A DNA stretch of 64,000 nucleotides from DATFES01 sp035457725 (GTDB taxonomy: Bacteria; Pseudomonadota; Alphaproteobacteria; CACIAM-22H2): the NCBI GenBank assembly GCA_035457725.1, contig DATIBC010000065.1:1-64000 (forward strand), given 5' to 3'. The notes below the pieces were generated by a model. The model worked only from the letters and a program-made list of their open reading frames with translations. It did not search any database and was not told the origin of the DNA. The position numbers were made by a program, and so were the translations under genes. Shown in pieces: positions 57,880-64,000 of the stretch (position 1 is its first letter; every line of letters starts with the position of its first letter).

Positions 57880-58752
57880 ATGCACACCAGACGCCAAGCA
57901 TTCGGATTCGTCGGCGCCGCCACGCTTTTGGCGGGTTGGCCGCGAGCAGCACGGGCGGCACCGAAGGCCGAATTGTGGCCGCGCTGGCAGGCGCACCGCC
58001 CGGCGTCGACTGCGACGGTCGATCACGCGGCATGGGACGGCATCCTGGCGTCCCGTTTACGCGCATCGCCCGACGGCATCAATCGTTTCGCCTACGGCGA
58101 GGTGTCGCCTGACGAACGCGCGGCGTTGGCCGGATATATCGCCGCGCTCGCCGGCGCAAGAGTCAGCGGGCTGCCGCGACCGGAGCAGCGCGCGCTATGG
58201 ATCAACCTTTACAACGCCCTTACGGTCAAAATCATTCTCGACCACTATCCGGTCAACAGCATTCGCGACATCAATATTTCATCTGGCCTATTTTCGGTTG
58301 GTCCCTGGGGCAGGAAGCTGGTCAGCGTCGAGGGCGAAAGCATCTCGCTCGACGACATCGAGCACCGCATCTTGCGGCCTATCTGGGGTGACCCGCGGCT
58401 ACACTACGCCGTCAATTGCGCATCGATCGGCTGTCCAAATCTCGCCGCCGAGCCGTACACCGCGGCGAACGCCGAACGGCTGCTCGACGAAGGCGCGTTC
58501 GCTTACGTCAATCACCCGCGCGGAGTCCGCCTCGTGCGCCGGGGGCTGATGGTCTCCAGCATATATGCGTGGTTCAAGGACGATTTCGGCGGCCACGACG
58601 CCGGCGTCATAACCCATCTCCGCCGATACGCCCTGCCCGGACTCGCTGCGAAGCTCGCCACGGCGACCGGCATCGTCGACCACGCCTACGACTGGACGCT
58701 CAACGATGCGAAGTGCGATCAATCGAGCTGCAGCAACAGCGCCTTGAGATAG
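57880..58752 (+). CDS. DUF547 domain-containing exported protein
   Basis: A 290-residue protein with a signal peptide (about residues 1-28, GFVGAATLLAGWPRAARAAP, with an Arg-rich start RRQAF that may be Tat-type). The DUF547 domain is clear: ALWINLYNALTVKIILDHYPVNSIRDI, PWGRKLVSVEGESISLDDIEHRILRPIWGDPRLHYAVNCASIGCPNLAAEPYTA and GLMVSSIYAWFKDDFGG. Conserved His, Cys and Asn suggest an enzyme of the papain/transglutaminase-like type, but the function is unknown. It overlaps the convergent methyltransferase gene by 34 bases. Confidence 0.9.
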   Translation: MHTRRQAFGFVGAATLLAGWPRAARAAPKAELWPRWQAHRPASTATVDHAAWDGILASRLRASPDGINRFAYGEVSPDERAALAGYIAALAGARVSGLPRPEQRALWINLYNALTVKIILDHYPVNSIRDINISSGLFSVGPWGRKLVSVEGESISLDDIEHRILRPIWGDPRLHYAVNCASIGCPNLAAEPYTAANAERLLDEGAFAYVNHPRGVRLVRRGLMVSSIYAWFKDDFGGHDAGVITHLRRYALPGLAAKLATATGIVDHAYDWTLNDAKCDQSSCSNSALR

Positions 58753-59909
58753 GCCGATTCAGGCAAGGCCGGATGCACCGGGTGATCAGCAGCGGCGCCG
58801 CTGGTGCGCAGGATGCGCCCTTCGCGATCGGCGTCGTGCACGCCCCGCGCGACCTGTTCGGCGAATATGGCGGGCTCGACATTGTGCGAGCACGAGGCGA
58901 CGAAAAGAAACCCGCTCGGAGCAACCAGCGCGGCGGCGAGCCGCGTCATTTTACGATAGCCGCGTACGCCGGCGGCGAGATCCTTCTTCGATTTGACGAA
59001 GGCCGGCGGATCGGCGATGACGACATCGAATCGCGCCCCATCGGCGGCCAGGCGTTCCATCTCGGCGAACGCCTCGGCGCGCACGAACCGGCACCGCGCC
59101 GAGACGCCGTTCATTGCCGCCGATTTCTCGGCCAATGCCAGCGCCGGAGCCGAGCGATCGACCGCGATCACTTCGCTGGCGCCGCCGAGCGCCGCGGTGA
59201 CCGCGAAGCCACCACCATAGGCGTAGAGATCGAGCACGCGGGCGCCCGATGCGAGTCGCGCCACGGCGGCGCGATTTTCGCGCTGATCGTAGAACCAGCC
59301 GGTCTTCTGTCCGGCGAGGACGTCGGCGAGAAATCGCACGCCATTTTCGATAAGCTCCACCGGCCCGTCGATCGCGCCCCAACTGACCATGACCGTCTGG
59401 GTAAGCCCCTCGAGGGCGCGCGCCGCCGAATCGTCGCGCCGCACGATCGCCCGCGGCGACGTGGTGCCGCGAAGCGCCTGCTCGATCTCCGGCCACAAGC
59501 GGTCGACACCGGCGGCGTTCGCCTGCGCGACCATGACATCGCCAAAGCGGTCGACGATCAGGCCCGGCAGGCCGTCGGCTTCGGCGTGGATCAGGCGGTA
59601 GAAGCCTCCCGGATAGATCCGTTCGCGCAATGCCGCCGCCGCCGCCAGCCGACCGGCGAAGAACCCCGCATCGATCGGTATCGTCGCGTCGCGCGACAGC
59701 AGCCGGGCGCTGATCAGCGGCCGTGGATTGAAGATGGCTAGTCCGAGGGTTTCACCATGCCCCGTTTCGAGCCGTACCAACTCGCCCGCCGGCAGCCCCT
59801 TGGCGGCGCGATCCATGGCAATCTCGTTGGAATAGACCCACGGATGGCCGGCGCGCACGCGCTTATGGCGGCCGGGCAGGAGACGTACGACGGGCAGAGG
59901 CTGCGTCAC
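58719..59909 (-). CDS. Class I SAM-dependent rRNA methyltransferase (RlmI-like)
   Basis: A 396-residue enzyme. The N-terminal PUA domain (VRLLPGRHKRVRAGHPWVYSNEI) precedes a linker with LPGLIVDRFGDVMVAQ. The Rossmann domain has VLDLYAYGGGFAVTAALGGASEVIAVDRSAPALALA, FDVVIADPPAFVKSKKDL and FLFVASCSHNVEP. This is the RlmI/YccW group that makes 5-methylcytosine in 23S rRNA. GTG 59909 is chosen; longer starts run into the ggt gene. It is 23 bases behind ggt. Confidence 0.92.
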   Translation of the reverse strand: MTQPLPVVRLLPGRHKRVRAGHPWVYSNEIAMDRAAKGLPAGELVRLETGHGETLGLAIFNPRPLISARLLSRDATIPIDAGFFAGRLAAAAALRERIYPGGFYRLIHAEADGLPGLIVDRFGDVMVAQANAAGVDRLWPEIEQALRGTTSPRAIVRRDDSAARALEGLTQTVMVSWGAIDGPVELIENGVRFLADVLAGQKTGWFYDQRENRAAVARLASGARVLDLYAYGGGFAVTAALGGASEVIAVDRSAPALALAEKSAAMNGVSARCRFVRAEAFAEMERLAADGARFDVVIADPPAFVKSKKDLAAGVRGYRKMTRLAAALVAPSGFLFVASCSHNVEPAIFAEQVARGVHDADREGRILRTSGAAADHPVHPALPESAYLKALLLQLD

Positions 59910-59932
59910 GCGATATGGGCTCTGGCGTCGGC

Positions 59933-61720
59933 TCAGTCGCCGACGGCTACACCTTCGCGCCGAGGATCCGCGCCGCCGACATAGGTGACCGAATCTCGCC
60001 GGCGGTCGACATATATGCCCTGGATGCCGCTGGTATGGGGCGCGATAGTGACATCGTGTCCCTTCGCTTGCAGCGCCGGGGTCAACTCGACAAGGCGTGT
60101 GCCGCGCTCGAGTTCGAGCGCGCCGCCGAGCGTGAGGAAATGCGGCGCGTTCACGGCGCGTTGCATGTCGTAGCCCCAATCGATGACGTTGATCAGCGTC
60201 TGCACCACGTAAGGAATGATGCGGGCGCCGCCGGGTGAGCCCAACGTCATCACCAGCCGGTCGTCCTTGTCGACGACGATCGTCGGCGACATCGAGCTGC
60301 GCGGGCGCTTGCCCGGCTCGACGCGATTGGCGACCAGTAGATCGCCGTCCCTCGGGCGAAAGGCGAAATCGGTGAGCTGGTTATTGAGTAAGAACCCGCG
60401 GACGAACACCCGCGAGCCGAAGGCATTCTCGATGCTGGTCGTCATCGCCACTGCATTGCCAGCGGCGTCGACGACGCTGATATGGCTGGTCGCGGGAATC
60501 TCGCGCGTCCAATCGACGCCGCTGCCCGGATCGAGCCGCCAGCCTGCGCGCTCGGGCGGCCGTCCAGGTTGAGCGCGCCCCATCGAAGTCTGAGGTGAAA
60601 GCACGCGCGCCCGCTCGGCGAGATAGTTTCGATTGAGCAGGCCGCGCACCGGCACATGAATAAAATCGGCGTCGGCGAGGTACCGATTACGGTCGGCGAA
60701 GGCAAGACGCAGCGCTTCACTCACCAAGTGTATCGCTTCGGGCGGGTTGTTCTTCAGGCTTTTGAGGTCGTAATGATCGAGAATGCCGAGCGTCTGCAGA
60801 ACGGTCACGCCGCCTGAGGACGGCGGCCCCATGCCGCACACGCGGTACGAACGATACTCGCCGCACACCGGAGTGCGCTTCACCGCTCGATAGAGCAGAA
60901 GATCCTCGAGCGCGAGCAGGCCAGGCCGTGCGCCGGTGGTCTGCGCGGCGGCGACGATATCGCGGGCGATCGCTCCGCGATAGAACGGATCGGCGCCGGC
61001 ATTGGCGATGGTGCGCAATGTCTCGAACAGCTCTTCGTTGCGCAACCGCGAGCCCACCTCGCGCGGATTGCCGTCGGCGTCGAAGAAATAGGCCCGCGTC
61101 GCCGCAAACTCCTTGAGTTGCGGTGCGTCGGCGATGAGCTGATAGAGACGGAGCGAGACCGGGAATCCGTCGTCGGCGAGGCGCATCGCGGGCTCGAACA
61201 GGCGCGCCCATGGCAGGCGACCGTGATCGTTGTGAGCGAGCGCCAACATGCGCAACGCCCCTGGCGTGCCGACGGCCAGACCGCCGACCGATGCCTCGGC
61301 GAACGGCATCGGTTTGCCGTCGACGTCGAGAAACATTTCCGGCGTCGCCGCGGCCGGCGCCGTCTCGCGCCCGTCATAGGTCATAATCTCCTTGGTCGAC
61401 GCATCGTAGTGGACGAGAAACGCTCCGCCGCCAATGCCCGACGACTGCGGCTCGACCAGGGTCAGCATCATCTGGATGGCGATCGCCGCGTCGACCGCGC
61501 TGCCGCCCTGGCGGAGAATTTCGCGGCCCGCCTCGGCAGCCAGCGGATTGGCAGCGGCGGCCATGTGGTTGCTGGCGCGTACCGCCTCCTTGGCCGACCC
61601 GCCGCCGGGCGCCTCGGGCTCGGCGCGCTGCTGGGCGAAGACGGCGGAAACCGCCAATAGAGCGCCGAATCCGACCGCCAACAGCGCGCGAACCTGGCAC
61701 GACATGCCAACCAAGCTCAT
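59933..61720 (-). CDS. ggt: Gamma-glutamyltransferase
   Basis: A 595-residue periplasmic proenzyme that cleaves glutathione. A signal peptide covers about residues 1-30. The large-subunit part has SGIGGGAFLVHYD and YDGRETAPAA. Self-cleavage would occur before the Thr of ATSHISVVDAAGNAVAM, which becomes the nucleophile of the small subunit. NAFGS, LLNNQLTDFAF and GSPGGARIIPYVVQTLINVIDW follow the family. Met 61720 is used; a Met five residues on would still leave a complete signal peptide. It is divergent from the potassium channel gene. Confidence 0.95.
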   Translation of the reverse strand: MSLVGMSCQVRALLAVGFGALLAVSAVFAQQRAEPEAPGGGSAKEAVRASNHMAAAANPLAAEAGREILRQGGSAVDAAIAIQMMLTLVEPQSSGIGGGAFLVHYDASTKEIMTYDGRETAPAAATPEMFLDVDGKPMPFAEASVGGLAVGTPGALRMLALAHNDHGRLPWARLFEPAMRLADDGFPVSLRLYQLIADAPQLKEFAATRAYFFDADGNPREVGSRLRNEELFETLRTIANAGADPFYRGAIARDIVAAAQTTGARPGLLALEDLLLYRAVKRTPVCGEYRSYRVCGMGPPSSGGVTVLQTLGILDHYDLKSLKNNPPEAIHLVSEALRLAFADRNRYLADADFIHVPVRGLLNRNYLAERARVLSPQTSMGRAQPGRPPERAGWRLDPGSGVDWTREIPATSHISVVDAAGNAVAMTTSIENAFGSRVFVRGFLLNNQLTDFAFRPRDGDLLVANRVEPGKRPRSSMSPTIVVDKDDRLVMTLGSPGGARIIPYVVQTLINVIDWGYDMQRAVNAPHFLTLGGALELERGTRLVELTPALQAKGHDVTIAPHTSGIQGIYVDRRRDSVTYVGGADPRREGVAVGD

Positions 61721-61841
61721 CTGCTTCTCAACTCTTTGCCGCCAAGGCGGCTATCATTAGCAGAGAAGAGCGGACGGAACCACGGGTCCGGTAGAGCGCG
61801 GGTCTCGGGGGCCGGCGCCGGTCAATCGATCCGGAGGACGC

Positions 61842-62300
61842 ATGTTGGCGATCATTGTGCTGATCGTGGTGTTGGTCGGACTTACCCTGCTTGTTCACTA
61901 CGAAACCCTTCGCGTCGCCACTGACGCCCTGCCGCGTTCGGGCTTGCCGCCGCGCGGACGGATCTTGGCCTTGGTCGGATTAGTATTTTGTGCCCATGTC
62001 GCCGAAATCGGGCTCTATGCGGGCGCGTATTTTGCGGTCGCTGCGGCAAGCGACCTCGGAGCGCTCGCGGTCGACGGCCGGACCACGTCGGACTTCGCCG
62101 ATTACGTTTATTTCTCATTTGGCAGCTATACCTCGCTGGGGCTGGGCGATATCGTGCCGATCGGCCCCGTTCGATTGCTGGCTGGCGTCGAAACCCTCAA
62201 CGGACTCCTGCTGATCGGCTGGTCGACATCGATGACTTATCTCGCGATGGAGAAATTCTGGCCGCTGCACGTGCGACGGGACCGCCATCCGCACGGCTGA
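61842..62300 (+). CDS. Two-helix ion channel family protein
   Basis: A 152-residue membrane protein. The first helix (LAIIVLIVVLVGLTLLVHYETLR) is followed by a second (ILALVGLVFCAHVAEIGLYAGAYFAV), a pore helix with YVYFSFGSYTSLGLGDIVP and a final helix (LLAGVETLNGLLLIGWSTSMTYLAM). TSLGLGD is a potassium-channel-type selectivity filter. No RCK or cyclic-nucleotide domain is attached. GGAGG precedes the start. The gating signal is unknown. Confidence 0.87.
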   Translation: MLAIIVLIVVLVGLTLLVHYETLRVATDALPRSGLPPRGRILALVGLVFCAHVAEIGLYAGAYFAVAAASDLGALAVDGRTTSDFADYVYFSFGSYTSLGLGDIVPIGPVRLLAGVETLNGLLLIGWSTSMTYLAMEKFWPLHVRRDRHPHG

Positions 62301-62357
62301 ATGCGTGTCCGCAGGCGCGGTTGACGGAGCGACCGGCGCCGCCTTAGCCTCGGCGTC

Positions 62358-63653
62358 ATGGCGCTGACGGCAGCCGCGGCGGCGATCGAGGGCTTGTTCG
62401 GACGCATCGAATCGCGGCGTGACGATTTGACAGCGTTGGCGCGCGATTTGGTCCGCATTCCAACGGTTAACCCGCCGGGCGACGTTTATACCGATTGTGC
62501 GGAGATGATCGGCCGCCGGCTGGCTTCGCGCGAGTTCACGGTTGAATACGTCCGTGGCCTCGGCGCGCCCGGCGACAGCCACGCTCATCCGCGCACCAAT
62601 GTCATCGCAAGGCGCGAGGGATTCCGGCCCGGCCGGACGGTGCATTTCAACGGCCACATCGACGTCGTGGAGGCGGGCAAGGGCTGGACCGTGGACCCGT
62701 TCATCGGCGTCGTTCGCGATGGCAAGTTGTACGGGCGCGGGTCATGCGACATGAAGGGGGGCCTCGCCGCGGCGGTGATCGCCGTCGAAGCGATCTTGGA
62801 CGCCGGAATTCGCTTTCCTGGCGCGTTGGAGATTTCCGGCACCGTCGACGAAGAATCCGGCGGCTTCGCCGGCGTGGCGTGGCTCGCCGAACGCGGCTAT
62901 TTCTCGCCGCCGCGCGTCGATCATGTGATCATTCCCGAGCCGCTCAATGTCGACCGCATCTGTCTCGGCCACCGTGGCGTTTGGTGGGCGGAGGTGGAGA
63001 TGCGCGGCCGTATCGCCCACGGCTCGATGCCGTTCCTCGGCGTGAGCGCGATTCGCGGCATGGCGGCGTTTCTCGCCAAGATCGAACGTGAACTGTACCC
63101 GCGGCTTGACGGCAGGCGCACGCGCATGCCGGTGGTGCCCGAGGGCGCGCGGGCCTCGACGCTCAACTTCAATTCGATCCATGGCGGATTGGCCGAGACT
63201 TTCGCCGGGCTGCCGGCGCCGTTGGTAGCCGAGTCGTGCCGGCTGGTCATCGACCGTCGCTTTCTGGTCGAAGAGTCGCTCGAGGAGGTGAAACAGGAGA
63301 TCGTGGCGTTGCTCGAGGCGACGGTTCGCGAACGCCCGGGACTTGCCTACGCGATGCGCGATGTCATGACCTTCCATCCGACGATGACCGATCCCGAGGC
63401 GCCGGTCGTCCGTGCGCTCGATGCGGCGATTGAGCGCGTGCTGGGCCGGCCGGCAAGCTTGATCGCCTCGCCCGGCACCTACGATCAAAAGCATATCGCG
63501 CGCATCGGGCATCTTCACGATTGCGTCGCCTACGGGCCGGGCATACTCGAATTGGCACACCAACCCGACGAGTTCGTGGTCATCGACGATATGGTCGCCT
63601 CGGCTAAGGTGATGGCGGCCGCGGCGCTCGGATTATTGGGCGTCGGCGCGTGA
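62358..63653 (+). CDS. M20 family metallohydrolase, acetylornithine deacetylase / desuccinylase-like
   Basis: A 431-residue zinc enzyme. The motifs are HFNGHIDVVEAGKGW, YGRGSCDMKGGLAAAVIA and SGTVDEESGGFAGVAWLAERG, followed by the dimerisation domain WWAEVEMRGRIAHGSMPFLGVSAIRGM. It belongs to the ArgE/DapE group but is longer than DapE. Since dapE is present at 45718, this copy probably removes an acyl group from some other amino compound. The nucleoside hydrolase gene starts 17 bases behind it. Confidence 0.9.
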   Translation: MALTAAAAAIEGLFGRIESRRDDLTALARDLVRIPTVNPPGDVYTDCAEMIGRRLASREFTVEYVRGLGAPGDSHAHPRTNVIARREGFRPGRTVHFNGHIDVVEAGKGWTVDPFIGVVRDGKLYGRGSCDMKGGLAAAVIAVEAILDAGIRFPGALEISGTVDEESGGFAGVAWLAERGYFSPPRVDHVIIPEPLNVDRICLGHRGVWWAEVEMRGRIAHGSMPFLGVSAIRGMAAFLAKIERELYPRLDGRRTRMPVVPEGARASTLNFNSIHGGLAETFAGLPAPLVAESCRLVIDRRFLVEESLEEVKQEIVALLEATVRERPGLAYAMRDVMTFHPTMTDPEAPVVRALDAAIERVLGRPASLIASPGTYDQKHIARIGHLHDCVAYGPGILELAHQPDEFVVIDDMVASAKVMAAAALGLLGVGA

Positions 63654-63669
63654 GGCGACGCTTTCGCCG

Positions 63670-64000
63670 ATGAGCGAGGCGCGGGCCATCGTTATCGACT
63701 GCGATCCCGGCCACGACGACGCCGTCGCGCTGCTGCTGGCGCTGGCGGCGCCCGAGCGGCTCGACGTCCGCTCGGTAACGGCGGTCGCCGGCAACGTGGC
63801 GCTCGATAAAGCCGAGCGCAACGCGCGCGCCCTCGTCGAACTGGCGCGCCGCGATGACGTCACTGTCTACGCTGGATGCGAGCGGCCATGGCGGCGCGCG
63901 CTCGTCACCGCCGAGCCGATCGTCGGACCGACCGGACTCGACGGGGCCGATCTGCCGCCGCCGGCCCGGGCTTTGGGGCAAGGTCATGCGATCGATGTGC
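63670..64000 (+). CDS. Nucleoside hydrolase, IunH family (3' end outside window)
   Basis: The first 110 codons are present. The calcium site and family signature DCDPGHDDAVALLLALAAPE lies near the N-terminus (about residues 10-29), followed by VRSVTAVAGNVALDKAERNARALVELA and VYAGCERPWRR. Such enzymes split purine or pyrimidine ribosides to base and ribose. The gene is open at the right window edge. With the M20 gene directly upstream it may form a salvage or degradation operon. Confidence 0.9.
   Translation, partial: MSEARAIVIDCDPGHDDAVALLLALAAPERLDVRSVTAVAGNVALDKAERNARALVELARRDDVTVYAGCERPWRRALVTAEPIVGPTGLDGADLPPPARALGQGHAIDV

Noticed and set aside
61738..61751. GCCGCC and GGCGGC palindrome between ggt and the channel gene
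   Set aside because: Short GC-only symmetry is expected by chance in this base composition, and it has no special spacing to either gene.

Overview
The window looks like a chromosomal segment of a high-G+C alphaproteobacterium, probably Rhodospirillales or a neighbouring order. The evidence is gene order rather than any marker search: a cycM-type cytochrome c gene divergent from kdsB and pheA; nudC, SRP RNA, dnaX, ybaB, recR; def, fmt, truA; and dapE, dapD, argB, engB, yidC, yidD, rnpA, rpmH. All are arranged as is common in alphaproteobacteria. I see no rRNA, tRNA, CRISPR array, transposase, integrase or phage gene.

Left part, about 1-24 kb, is accessory metabolism. A DeoR regulator precedes a dimethylglycine/sarcosine dehydrogenase-like flavoprotein cut by the window edge. 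Then come a GST, a GFA protein, an adenine deaminase and an Fe-type superoxide dismutase. A MarR and a TetR gene converge, and the TetR gene faces a PNPOx-like flavoprotein across an AT-rich patch with a perfect operator-like palindrome. From 7.7 to 21.8 kb lies a catabolic block on the plus strand. It holds two complete TRAP transporters, an orphan TAXI receptor, two class III CoA-transferases, a crotonase-fold enzyme, a short citrate-synthase-fold lyase, an SMP-30 lactonase-like protein, a GNAT enzyme, a sterol-desaturase-like hydroxylase and a frameshifted DsrE gene. The likely logic is uptake of organic acids, CoA activation, then carbon-carbon cleavage; the substrate cannot be read from the sequence.

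Middle part, 24-38 kb: a YejABEF-type oligopeptide ABC operon ends in a 2-hydroxyacid dehydrogenase gene. It is followed by hisN, a PAS protein, cycM, kdsB and pheA. Next is a minus-strand run of an ECF sigma factor, its RskA-like anti-sigma factor, a Tat-exported ferritin-like protein and a small cytochrome c.

Core part, 37-52 kb: replication and repair (dnaX, recR, rmuC), translation (def, fmt, truA, SRP RNA, rpmH, rnpA), lysine and arginine synthesis (dapE, dapD, argB) and membrane protein insertion (yidC, yidD). Around recR are two non-coding repeats: an eight-unit heptamer array and a REP-like palindrome.

Right part, 52-64 kb: a VTT membrane protein with a MerA-like flavoprotein, an orphan histidine kinase, a methylisocitrate-lyase-like gene divergent from a trans-aconitate methyltransferase gene across a 16-bp palindrome, a DUF547 protein, an RlmI-like methyltransferase, gamma-glutamyltransferase, a two-helix potassium channel, an M20 deacylase and the start of a nucleoside hydrolase gene. 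No gene-free stretch exceeds 300 bases. A recurring detail is a stem-loop directly behind each of the three transporter binding-protein genes that head an operon.
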